DNA of 64,000 nucleotides from Eucommia ulmoides (taxonomy: Eukaryota > Streptophyta > Magnoliopsida > Garryales > Eucommiaceae): assembly GCA_016647705.1 (NCBI GenBank), contig CM028336.1, forward strand, positions 4,898,001 to 4,962,000, given 5' to 3'. Positions 22,557 to 34,400 of this stretch are shown here, in pieces. Position 1 is the first letter of the stretch. Every line of letters begins with the position of its first letter. Both the position numbers and the translations under genes were made by a program. The notes beneath the pieces are model-generated. The model was not told the origin of the DNA and made no database searches. It saw only the letters and a list, made by a program, of their open reading frames with translations.

Positions 22557-25500
22557 CTACAATCTCCTCATGCTTACTGCTACCGTTACATAGATCCAAT
22601 CGCTTGTGTCCCTTACAAACTTAAACAAGGCATATCTCCAAGAATCAACAAGCACAAAATTGATGACCACCGCCCAAACTCCAAACACGAATCCAAGCCC
22701 CAAACTGACAAAAAAACCTGTGCTAATAAACCCATCGTCGCCATCTTCATCATCATCAACACCACTATCGCCGCCGCCACCGTCGCGGGGTATTGTTTCG
22801 TCTCCAGGACATGGGTTAGGAAGTGGTTCACCACAGTCTAGGATTGTCCACATATGATGAAACATTGAAGCTTTGCAACTTAGTGCTTACAGGAATCCTG
22901 CCTGAGAGATTGTTACTTGACAAGTCCAAAACACCGAGAAAACTCAACTTGGACATACTATTGGGAATCTTCCCAGAAAGTCGATTTTGGGATAAATCAA
23001 GAAAATCCAGCAACCTTAATTGACTTATGTTCGGAGCAATTTCTCCAGTCAAATTATTTCTCGAGAGATTCAAAGCGACCAACCCTACAAGATAGGTGAT
23101 TTGGAAAGAAATATCTCCCATCAATTTATTGCTCGAAGAATCAATTCCTCTCATCAATCCTAAATTATTTTGGATCCCAAATTCTCCCATTTTCCAGACA
23201 AGCATCGTGTTGTCATCATAGAACGTACTCGTGGAACCCTGATTACCCTAAGCATAATAATAATGATGGGTCTTCTTCCTATCACTCTTACTGCCATGTC
23301 TCAAGTAGGAGTGATAGGAAGAAGAACGACAAACTCGGAGGGGGCCTTCCTCTATCTATGATGTTATGTTACCAATCAAGTTGTTTTCTCCCACATCAAA
23401 GACTTTCAAACTCGTGTAGTTCTTCAATGACGAGGGCAATTCCCCGGTGAAATTGCTTTGGCGTAAATGCAATGACATAAGCCCATATAGTGAGCCCAAT
23501 AAAGAGGGAATATTTGCTGAGAAATTATTTTTTGCCAAATTAAGAACAACCAATCCTAGGAAAGGGTTCCAGCAATCTGGGAGCGTTGTCGTTAGAAGGT
23601 TATTAGAGAGGTCAAGATCGATCAAGAAGCCATTAGAGCTACACAGAGAAAAGATTGAGCCAAAAAACATGTTTTTGGAGAGAATCAACGATGTTATGGT
23701 CGGTGGGAAAAGCGGGAGTAGACCTGTGAAATTGTTTTCTCGTAAATGAACTCTCAGAAGATCAGCAAATTTAGATGATAAATCAGGGAGGACGCCATGG
23801 ATTTGGTCGTGGGAGAGGTCTAGAACGCTTAATCTGTGCGGCTGGCTCCAAAACCAACCCGGGATGGGTTCCGAAATGCCTGCACCGGACATGTCGAGCT
23901 CAGAAAAACTTGTCTGAGTTTGAAACCATTTTGGAAATCCCGACCTGAGCTTGCAATTTGACAGCCTCACGATGTCAAGCTGAAAACGAGGAACCCAATT
24001 GGAATCAAATTCAAAACCCAACTGTGGGTTATGAGAGAAATCCAAAATTCTTAACAAGGAAATATTCGCCAGGTGAGCCTCAAAAATCACGCCTTCCAAA
24101 TCGTTTAAAGAAAAAGACAGCTCCTCGATTTCCGAAAGCTGTCCAATATTTTTGCTGAGCGACCCCTTCATCAAATTGTTGTTGAGGTACAAGCCTTTCA
24201 ACGATGAATACATCGTTAAATCAAGTAAAGACCCAATCTGATTCCCGGATAAATCCAGATATTCGAGACCATAAATTTTTCCGACACTGTTGTCTGAAGT
24301 TGATATCTCGTTTAACTGATTGTCCTTAACATGCAATCCTTTCAAGGATGAAAATCTCGTAATATGAGGTAGTGAACCACTAAGTCAATTTCTAGTCAAA
24401 TCTAGATACTCCAACAAACGCTCGATTTTTCCAGACAAATTCTTTACTAAATCAGGAAACAACCCGGTTAAATTATTGTAAGAGAGTTCTAACGACTGTA
24501 AACGACTTAAATTTCCAAAATTTCTGGGAACCCCACCTTCAATATGATTGTTGGAGAGATTAAAATTAACAAGCGATGTCATGTTTCCAAAAGCATAATG
24601 AATTGGACCTTGTAATTTGTTAAACGAGAGATCAAGATTAACAAGAGATGCCATGTTTCCAAAAACATCAGGAATTGGACCTTGTAATTTGTTATCCGAG
24701 AGATCAAGATTAACAAGAGATGCCATGTTTCCAAAAGCGTCAGGAATTGGACCTTGTAACTCGTTATCCAAGAGATCAAGATTAACAAGAGAGACCATGT
24801 TTTCAAAAGCATCAGGAATTGGACCTTGTAACTCGTTACCCGTGAGATCAAAATTAACAAGAGATGCCATGTTTCCAAAAGCATAAGGAATTGGACCTTG
24901 TAACTCGTTAGACGAGAGATCAATGGAAACCAGTCTAGCACTGAAATTAAACAACCAGGTATAGACAGAAGAAGAAGATGTGAGAGAATTATAAGAGAGA
25001 TCAAGGGTAGAAAGAGATTTTGAAGAGGAATTGGTGAAGGGAGGAAGAGGAGTAACGGTGGAAGAGAGTGAAGACGAACGCAAATACGGTTCGGTCAAGA
25101 AAGAGAGATTATTTATTGAATTTAGAAGATCGGTTCGTTTACTAAGGTTGATAGAATTAAGGTCAAGGTGTTTCAATGGAGAAAGACAAGAGAGCCATTC
25201 AAGATTATCGACAGTGAGCAAAGAATTATCACCGAGATCAAGAACTGTAAGTTGGAAAGATTTCCGAGATGAGGAAGAACTATACCATAAAAGCAGAGTC
25301 CCCAAGACTGAGGTGCCTCAATACCTTGAATGAACTAATGAACACTGGAATACTACCAAAGAAATAGTTCCTGCTGAGGTTCAAATGATATAAATACTGA
25401 AGTCCAAGTAGTGAAAAGCTAATTTTACCTCCCAAACCATAATCATAAATGTCGAGAACAACTACAAGGCCAGTCTTGTTGCTGCACTGGACTCCCCTCC

Positions 25501-25726
25501 ATTTGCAGCAGTGTTTCTTATCTTCTTCAATCCCCCAAGAAGAAAGAATTCCATCTATATTAGTGAGGTCTTGCTTAAAACTGAGGAGTGCTCGTCTCTC
25601 CTTATCAATGCCTTAATCTTAGCATTTTCCATTTCTGAATCAAGACCAGAAATGGGTACCATCCATAGGAAAAGCACGAAAAAAAAACAAATGGAAAATT
25701 CGAGGCGAGATTGTTTTGAGAGCCAT
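22557..25726 (-). pseudogene. LRR receptor-like protein (EIX/Cf type), broken
   Basis: A single-exon receptor-like protein gene in several frames. Parts in order are a signal peptide (MALKTISPRIFHLF), a cysteine-bearing N-cap (KERRALLSFKQDL, then HCCKWRGVQCSN), many 24-residue LRRs, a C-terminal cap (NPRL, CGEPLPNPCPGDE), an acidic linker, one membrane segment (FFVSLGLGFVFGVWAVVINF) and a short cytoplasmic tail. This family acts at the cell surface in immunity with a partner kinase, having no kinase of its own. The copy is not functional: the frame shifts in the signal peptide, at the N-cap (about 25617) and near 25300, an in-frame TGA lies at 24385-24387, a block of LRRs is missing near 23250-23355, and a one-base loss near 22833 separates the last LRR from CGEPLP. 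It sits inside what should be RLK intron 1 of unit 3, and nothing suggests it was part of the original unit. Confidence 0.88.
24570..24929 (-). repeat. Five tandem 72-bp LRR units inside the receptor-like protein
   Basis: Units start at about 24570, 24642, 24714, 24786 and 24858, each encoding one 24-residue LRR of the form LQGPIPDAFGNMASLVNLDL. They are far more alike than the other LRRs of the gene, pointing to recent unequal exchange or slippage within the coding region. Confidence 0.85.
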
Positions 25727-26503
25727 GGAAGAGTACGATTGAGATCGAAAAGGAATCAAGAACCAAAAACTGCAATCCTTCAAAAGCGAGTTATATGGGT
25801 GCGCTTCAAAATTCCACGCCGTGTTGGGACAATAAAGAAAAATCCATCTATGGGAAATTCCATGCCGTGTGGAAAAAACCATCTTCCCCTCAAGAAGCAA
25901 ATGTTTCTCACTTCTTTGGGACCATAATGGAAAGGCCACTGAAGTGATGGAATTGGCAGATAGTGCTTCTCACTTCTTTGCTCATTCAAAATATCTAATA
26001 AATTATACTTTTGACCTTCTAAGTTTTACCATATATTTTGGTTGTCTATTAAATTTAAATATATTTTACTTTAAACCCTTTTTCTTTGGTTTATATTTTA
26101 ATTTGTCCTTCTACTTAATTTAAATATTAAATAAGACAAAAAAATTAAGATAAATTGTACATTATATTTGTTCTAATTTCATAAAATTAAAAATATTGTT
26201 AAGAATTTTAGATGAAAAATGAGTTGTGTGTGATTGGACGTTTTCAAGTGTTAAGGGGCTCACACAGATTTCACTCATGAATCTTTCAGCTCATTCGAAA
26301 ATATTTGATAAATTATACTTTTGACCCTCTAAGTTTGACTATATATTTTGGTTGTCTATTAAATTTAACTTTAAACCCTTCGTCTTTTGTTTAGGTTTTA
26401 ATTTGCTCTCATGTCTAATTTGGTTGTTATATGAGATGTAAAATTATGTGTCTAGCACGCTGGAAAAATTATATTTTTGGTCCTTAAAGAATGGGTGGGT
26501 ATC

Positions 26504-26740
26504 TAGGGATGCCTAAAAAAATCGAACCGACGGGTAACCGAGAGAAAGCGAACCAAATGATCCGGGTTGAAACCGATTAAATGGTTTTGGTCTTGGTTCT
26601 GGTTTTGAATTTAGCAACCGAAGCGGTTGTGGTTTCAAATTTAGCAACCAAAGCGGTTGTGGTTTTGGTTTTGGGATAATAACCGCGTAACCGAACAGTA
26701 TAATCGAACCACGTGACCGAATCGTAAGCCGAACTGTGTA

Positions 26741-26809
<69 letters not shown>

Positions 26810-27274
26810 CACACACACACATAAATAAAAAATTTATAATTTAATCCCTATATTTTATTTATTTATAAGTTAACCCTTATACCCACTAACCCTAGTATAA
26901 ATATATGATTATAAGTAGGGTTGTCAAATCTCACTTCTCATATTTCCTCTTCAGAATCAATCAAGTTGATTTTACAGGATTAAAAATTAATTGTATGAGA
27001 ATTGTTTAGAGACTGTCGTTATATTTTAGTCATGTTTTTTTTTTTTTGTTTTTTTTTTTTCATATATAAGAAACAATGGTATGCGATTTTGGTTTTGATT
27101 TTGTTTTTTTATAACATTTAAAATTTTTAAACGGTTTTGGTTTTGGATAAAATTACATGGTCCGGTTTTAAAATAGTTTAAAAGAAACCATCTGTTTTGA
27201 TTTTATATATGTTTCACGGTTTTTGTTTTTGTTTTGTATAAAATCGAGCCGAACCCGGACCGTGGGCATCCCTA
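26504..27274. mobile_element. Non-autonomous hAT element, 771 bp
   Basis: Terminal inverted repeats begin TAGGGATGCC at both ends. They are flanked by a perfect 8-bp duplication TGGGTATC (26496-26503 and 27275-27282), the hAT signature. Subterminal sequence is rich in GGTTTTGG and CCGAACC motifs. A microsatellite lies inside. The perfect target duplication suggests a fairly young insertion. Confidence 0.85.
26745..26820. repeat. Compound microsatellite (AT)n(GATA)n(CA)n
   Basis: Consecutive AT, GATA and AC tracts inside the hAT element. The cysteine- and tyrosine/isoleucine-rich frames across it are translations of the repeat. Confidence 0.95.
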
Positions 27275-27929
27275 TGGGTATCGGATCCTAATATTTATCA
27301 AATGGTACATTTGCTTTCTTGAGTTTTACATTTATTTCAATCTTACAAAAAAAATATTGTAAATGATTTTGAACAAAAAATGAGTTGTGTACAACACGTG
27401 ATTTTCTAATAAAGATATTCTCATCATTTTGTCACTCTAACACTAAGACGGTTTTTTCAAACCTTTTTTTTTCTAAAAATGATTTAGACTTCTCTCTCAT
27501 TTTTCAAATAAATCGTAATTAAGAAAAAGTTGAGAAAAAATATATTAAGTTTGATAGAGCGATGAAATGACAAAAAAAAAAAAAAAACTCTATTTGAAGA
27601 CCAAATGTTGTGCATAATTCATTTTCAATCCAAATTACCATTTTGTGAAATTAAAACAAATATAGAACTCAATGCCCCATAATGATAAGGAATCAAATTG
27701 AACCAAAAACAGCCAATACTTCAAAATTCCACGCCGTGTTGGGACCATAAAGGAAAAACCATCATCCCCTCAAGAAGCAAATGTTTCTCACTTCTTTGGG
27801 ACCATAAAGAAAAAACCGATCGATGGGACCATAATGGAAAGACCACTGAAGTTATGGAATTGGCAGATAATGCTTCAAAATATCTAATAAATTATACTTT
27901 TGACCCTCTAAGTTTTATTATATATTTTG

Positions 27930-28170
27930 GGAAAAAATATTTTTTTGATCCTTGAAAGATGGCTAGAGTGTCCAATTGGCCCCTAAGATTTAAAACTTCA
28001 CACATTTGCTCTCAACATTTCAAAATCGTTCCTAATTGGCCCCTGAGACGGATTTCGTTAAGTCAACTAACGGTCAACGTTTCATTAAGGATATTTTAGT
28101 TTTTTTATTCAAAGGGTTAATTTTGAAAAGTCATCTAAACTTAAGAAGTCAAAAAAAAACAATTCTATTT
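27930..28170 (-). repeat. Inverted copy of the block at 20330-20570
   Basis: TTAAGTCAACTAACGGTCAA and neighbouring sequence are the reverse complement of about 20410-20430, with matching order across about 240 bp. Together the two blocks flank the receptor-like protein region as distant inverted repeats. Their edges resemble MULE-type ends. Confidence 0.6.
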
Positions 28171-29160
28171 ATTTTTTATCTTTCTCACTCAATATTTGTT
28201 TGCAACTTTTAAATATTCTTCCTACCCCCAATTTAATTGTTTATTCTTCATTGAAACACAAATCTGGGAACAAATCTGGAACACAAATAGGACCCTCCCA
28301 TATTGAAACAAAAATCTGGGAACAAATTTTGAAACCGACGAATAGGACCCTCCCATATTCAAACAAACAAATTTCGTCGCCGTCTTCTTCGTCGGCAAAT
28401 GTAAATATTGCTAAATTTGAATGTGTAATTTCAACAACAAATTTTTGGGAACGAAACAGAATTTATGGGAACAAAACAGAATTTATGGGAACAAAACAAT
28501 ATTCTTTTTTTTGGAAATATTATTTGATTTTTTTTTTTTCATTAAAAGAGAAATTAAAAATCCCAATAAAAACAAAAGAAATGACATATTCAACCAAACC
28601 AAATACAAACCTCTATGAAAGAGGAAATAGGAACAAAATTAAAGGCTAATTCCATTATATTCTAAGAATTTTGTGCTAAAAATAAGTAGAACATAAACAT
28701 ATATTTTTTTGTTTGGCTCCCATATTAAAACACAACATCAACACCAAAACCAACATCAACATCAAAACGAACACCATCACCAAAACGAACATCAACACCA
28801 ACGAACACCACTACCAAAACAAACAATACTACCGACAAACACCGAAATTGAAAACGAAGAACACCACTGAAATCAAACCTTGGGGTGTCAATTTCGATTT
28901 CGAAATCGAAACAGGAAATCGAAATCGATTTCGATTTCGAAATCGAAACCGAAGAACATGGCAAGAAGAACACCGCCGAACACCACCACAAAAACAAAGA
29001 ACACCACCGAAATCGAACCTTAGGGTTTCGATTTCTATTTCGAAATCGAAACTGGAAATTGATTTCGATTTCGAAATCGAAATCGAAGAATACCGCCGAA
29101 CATCGCCACCAAAACAACGAACACCATCGAAATCGAACCTAGATTATTTGGTAAATGTAA
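28171..29160. other. Low-complexity region with CGATTTCGAAATCG repeats
   Basis: Holds AC-rich CCAAAACGAACA-type repeats and, at about 28888-29080, the CGATTTCGAAATCGAAA motif that fills the PIF/Harbinger-like element at 5760-6646. It is probably a related, less well delimited element. No gene is seen; long frames are translations of simple repeats. Confidence 0.5.
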
Positions 29161-29324
29161 TTAATTTTAAAAAAATATTAACAAAACATTAAAAATAACC
29201 ATTATATTGAAATTAAACGCGTTTCCCATAAAAATGAAATTCATTTATGAAACATAAATTTTTATGGACGAAAGTGCCCACAATAATAGAAAAAAATAGA
29301 AACTAAAATTAAACAAAGGAACAA

Positions 29325-29625
29325 AAATATAATTAATATTTTTTAATTGAACCCAAAGTTTCAAGGATGAAAATGTAAAAAAAAAAAAAAATAATAATTA
29401 AAGAGGAGAAAATATAATTAACACTTTTTAGTTTAAACCCAAGATTTTAGGGATGAAAGTGCCAAAAAAAATTAAAATTAAATATAGGGACGAAAATATA
29501 ATTAATACTTTTTAGTTGAAACCCAAAATTTCAAGTATGAAAGTGCAAAAAATAAAAAATTAAAAAAAAGGGAGCAAAAATGTAACTAACAATTTTTAAT
29601 TGAATCCCAAGGTTTGTATTAACTA
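29325..29625. repeat. Tandem repeat, about 95-bp period, four copies
   Basis: Four diverged units of the form 'aaaatataattaa', 'tttttagttgaaaccca', 'aggatgaaagtgc' and an A-run, beginning near 29325, 29408, 29490 and 29575. Non-coding. Confidence 0.6.
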
Positions 29626-29769
29626 TAATTTTTTTTAAAAATTATATAACAAACGGCAACAGTTAACGAACGGATCCCTTCAAAAGAACGGCGACAGAGA
29701 TGAATCCTAAACCTTCAATCTCGAAGGGCGAAAGTGGTAACAATAAAGAAAAAATAGAAAGTAAAATTA

Positions 29770-30845
29770 AATAACACCCCTAAAGATTTAGAAAAATCTC
29801 ACTTTAGCCCATGTCATTTACATTTGAACACATTAAACCTTCAAATGTTCAAATCATGTCAAGTCAATATTTCTGTCATTTTTATGACGGAATTCACCCA
29901 CGTAGTTGATTCCATCATAAAAAATTACAGAGTTATCAATTTAGACTAACTTAACATAATTTGGATACTTTAAGGTTTAATGTGTTTAAATTAAAAGTAT
30001 AGAAACTAAAATTGAATTTCTTCAAAATTTTAGAGGCAATGTGCAAAAACCTCTTATATTTAAGAGGTGCTTACCGCTAACTTCTAAATTGTTGTGGAAA
30101 CTATCAAACAAACCCAATTCAAAAAAATTTCACTAATTACTCCTCTTGACATTTTGTGGACTAATTTTCTCATATTAATGAATTGTTAACTTCCATACAC
30201 ATTCACCCCTAAAACACATAACAAAATATAGTAATAAACTACCAATGAAACTGAAAATGAAACCTACAATTTATTATGATTGTTATTCAATAATTTTGAT
30301 AAACCACAACGATTTATAAATCATGATCTTAATAATGAAATATTAATTTATTTATTTTAAAGTTCTGGATATGATGCATGTGAATGTTATATATAACATT
30401 AACTATGATATTAATGTTTACTACAATCTATGAGCCCGCATGAATGTTGAGTATAACATTCAATGCAATACAAATAACATCAATTAATGTTGATAATAAC
30501 ACAAATTATATGAACATATTAAATGTAACATAACTTACTGATAAATGTAATTTAAATGTTAAATGTAACAGTCAACTGTATTTTAATAATGTATAAGACC
30601 GTATTAAATATAACACGAATGTGAAAATTGAAAATTCTAGAAATATAATATTGAATGTAACATAAATGTACAAATTTGAAACTAGTAAAAAAATAGTGAA
30701 TGTGATATCATTTTAAAGACTTATTTAGACAATTCTTAATACATAATTAGATCCTGAAAAAAATTTCAGAATGTGTATAAAAAATAATTGTGAAACTGTT
30801 GAATATAAAAAATCTCAATCCTGCGGATCTCGCAAGTCACAATGG
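29770..30845. other. 3' part of RLK intron 1, unit 3
   Basis: Collinear with 3655-4715 of unit 1 and with about 49760-50828 of the intact gene, including the MITE-like block and the palindrome cluster (30370-30670). It ends at the position of the lost exon 2 acceptor and is followed at 30846 by QOR2 3' flank. Together with the break at 18465 this shows that the receptor-like protein segment replaced the middle of an RLK intron 1. Confidence 0.65.
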
Positions 30846-31413
30846 CAATTTCGTCATGTAATTTGGTATTTTTTATTTGGTTAATCAATTGATAATTGTT
30901 TATACATTTGGGATGGCCCGCATAAAAATTTCACACACCACTTCGAAGGCGGTTAATTTCAATTATTTCTAAACACTATATTTGGAAACATTACTCAAAT
31001 AACAACCCACACAAGCCCTAGTTTTAGTTCTAATAATGCATACCTTCAAGCCATAAAACAAGATCATGATTTATGACCAAGCATGGTACACATTTATTCA
31101 AAATGGGTTCTACAAATCTGTTCAATCCCATAATCACCAGTCTACCAACACCTCCTAAATAAAACATAGCACACATTTGTTCAATCCGGTAATTCATAAA
31201 CAATACCCAAAAAGTAGTTCTAAAACTCACTTTGTTTAGCGTTTCTGTTTCCAGATTTTTTATTCCATTTCTGCTCCCATCAAGGATCCTGTTTGTTTAG
31301 TGTTTTTGTTCCCAGAAATCCAGGAATCAAAACAGAAGTATGGGAAGAAACAAAATATGTTCTAGGAAACAGAGAGAAATCTGAGAACAGAAACATTAAA
31401 AACAAACACTACC

Positions 31414-34400
31414 TTAATTCGCAGAATCGGGTATGAGCACAACAGAACCAGTTGTTTTTCGATTTTCGAGATCAGCGTGGGCTTGAGCAGCCTGAGATAA
31501 AGGGTAAGTATGATTTACTCGAACCTTTAAGATACCCGATTCAATTAGGGAAAACAACTCTCCGGCGGATCCAAGAAGCTCATCACGTTTTGCGGTGTAT
31601 TGCATTAGAGAAGGCCTTGTCAGGAAGAGCGATTTTGCACCGATAGCACTAACAGTAACAGGAACAGGGTCAATAGGACCAGATGACTGCCCATAACTCA
31701 CCATGTATCCACGAGTTTTCAAGCATGCTAGCGATCCCTAAACACAGATTAACTTCCCGATTCATAATTACAAAAGAAATTTGATAACAAATCTATTTTT
31801 TGAAAATTTTACGAACAGTTTCTGAGCACTACAGAAACAGGGCCTAAAGTTATTCTGTTCCTTAATTTTCGATTCTGTTCAAGGAATACTTGGATAGAAA
31901 CAGAACTAGGAACAAAGAAATCAGAGAAGAATTCGGGTATGTTCCCCAAAATTTGATTTGAAAATCTAGGAACACAACAGAAGTAGATTCCTTTTGTTCC
32001 CGTCTCCTGTTTCTGTTCTTAGTAAAACAAAAACGAAACAGAAACACCAAATCCCCATATCGGTTGTCAGTTTTTTATTGAAGTTCCAAGAAAATTGGGA
32101 ACAAAAACAAAAATATAAAGACAAAAAAAAAATATGTTTCTGTTCCACACCCATATTATTTGAACAAAATTCCGAGAACAAAAAATGTTTCCTAATTTAT
32201 TTTTTTCGGTTCCCAGTTTACTTTGTAAACACCACCTAGGGCTACAAATTCTCCGTTTTTACTATAAGGATTATTAAAACTAGGGCTTATCATTCACCTC
32301 CCCTGAGGTCTGGCATAATATCAAAGAACACCCCTATTTTCAAAATAACACTGACCTCCTCTATACCAATAGACGTTCATGGAACTTGTGTAAATACAAT
32401 TTTGCCCTCACTTTCTTCTTTGGGCAAATATCATTTACCTATCCTGAAGTTTAGCAAAATATCAATGACACCCCAAAATTTTTCTCATAGTATCACAAAG
32501 GGTTCACGTCGGTAACGGCCATTAACTTGCAAATGGAAGTTGTAAAATTACATTATTGTCCTTACATTATCTACCTCTTTATTTACACAACAAAAAAAAA
32601 AACATCACTTTTATATCCCCTCTACAAGGTTTTAAATCGCGGTATCGGGTTACGTAACGGTAACGGTCGCGGTGTAACGGTATCGGGAGTATCGGCCTGT
32701 CCGTAACGGGAATCGGCCGTAACGGTCGTGAATTTTTTAAAATCACTAAAACATCCCCAAAAACTCAATAAGAATAATTGTTTCACTCATTTAACCTTTA
32801 ATAAACACATTATAATAGATCTTATGACATTTTAAGGTTATATACAACACAATAAAAACATAAAAAATACGAAAAATCATCGTACTTAACAATCTTGAAA
32901 GAATAAGATAATGCACACAATACTTAATAAAAATATATTACACAAATATAATAAAAGAGTAAATTGTACTTGTACATCATATTACAAAAACAATACACTC
33001 GTATAAAATTATCAATACCAAAACGAATTGCGCGCAGGCTCTTCATAGTCGGCATCGGCATGATCACCACTCTGATTTTGTTGTGCAGCACCATAACCAC
33101 CAAAGTAATTAAAGGTGCAATGATCATAAATGGCGTTGCTAGGGCCACTACCACCGGTACCGCTAGATTCTGCTCTTTCTTCGCAGTGACCGAAAGTAGA
33201 ACTCGAACTCTCTTGATGTGGAGGAGGGACACCGTATTGGTAAGAAGGTGGTGGTGGATATGAGTATCCAGTAGTAGGAGGTTGTGGACATCCTAAAGGA
33301 CCCATACCCACATAATGTGGCGCCGAAACATATTCCGAAGAGGGATAATAAGGGTAAGGATATGGTTGTGGTTGACGCCACTGATGATAATTATCCCCTT
33401 GATATCCATATCCGTATCCTCCAACTCCAAGCATACCAAAGCGGTTTTCCATGTCATCATATTCTTCGGAATTTGAGGATTGTGGGTTTGGTCTTCTTCT
33501 TGATGATCCAATTGCACTAGAAATAGAATGCCTTCGTGGCTCACTAATATCCCCACGTTCGACATTGTCTGCAAATCCAGCCATTCCTAACTCTCCATGA
33601 TACGGCGATTGTCTAGTGTCTCCTCCACCTCCACCTCCACCATTATCACCACTAGACTCTCCACTAGGTGGGCTCAAACCACGACCACTATCAGTATCAC
33701 TTCCATCTCCAGATGGACTATCACTTTGCCAACGTCGAGGTGCTTGGCTACTGGAAGTAGCGACCTCATCATCGCTTACGTCTAACCATCTGGAGTTGTC
33801 CTGATCATCTAACAATGGTTCTTCTCTCTCTTGAAGCCATGGAGATAGTGGATCATCTTCTTCAAAGATATAATCCAAGTTTATAGGGTTGAAGCTGTCT
33901 TCAATTTCACTTTGGCTTAATCTCGTAGCATGTCTAATTTTCAACCTCATATTATAAGCCACGTAAACAAGTTTATTCAGTTTTTGATACTTTAGACGAT
34001 TTCTCGTCTTTGTATGTATCAAGCTGAATGTGCTCCAATTAAGCTCGCAATTAGAAGACGATGTTGTTTGGCTCAACACTTTAACTGCAATCTCTTGAAG
34101 TTCAGGGGCAGATGCACCAAAGTGGATCCACCATTCAGCTGTAGAAACAATATGAATTAAAACGATACAAAGATTGAGATTCTTATATTAATAGTTAATT
34201 GTTCATTGTATTACCTGGATTTGTGCGTGTTACTGCTTTTTGTGCCAATACTGTCCCGAAAGAATGTTCTTTATCACGAAACATCATAATCTATATTTAG
34301 AACGTAACAAATCAAAAACCCACAAATAAAACATATAAAACTTAGTAACTTGTTAGTCGCTAGTTGTTACTTAAAAAAAAAAAAAAAAAACTAACTTGAT

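Larger units (their letters stand above)
25795..27890. repeat. Direct duplication 5' of the receptor-like protein gene
   Basis: About 25807-25975 (CAAGAAGCAAATGTTTCTCA, then GGAATTGGCAGATA) recurs at about 27720-27890. A shorter variant of the 'aaaattccacgccgtgt' motif is found 3' of the gene at 22037. Between the two copies, the segment beginning 'aaatatctaataaattatac' near 25987 is itself repeated at about 26299. There is no coding potential. The 5' part overlaps the upstream region of the broken gene. Confidence 0.55.

Noticed and set aside
24579-25004. Second-frame leucine-rich protein over the LRR repeats
   Set aside because: Shadow of the tandem 72-bp LRR units; repeats keep several frames open.
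28713-29192. Asn/Thr/Arg-rich frames on both strands
   Set aside because: Simple-repeat translations open in several frames; no domain or start context.
33597-33804. Plus-strand Ser/Thr/Pro-rich frames
   Set aside because: Antisense shadows of the Gly/Ser-rich tail of the hAT transposase.
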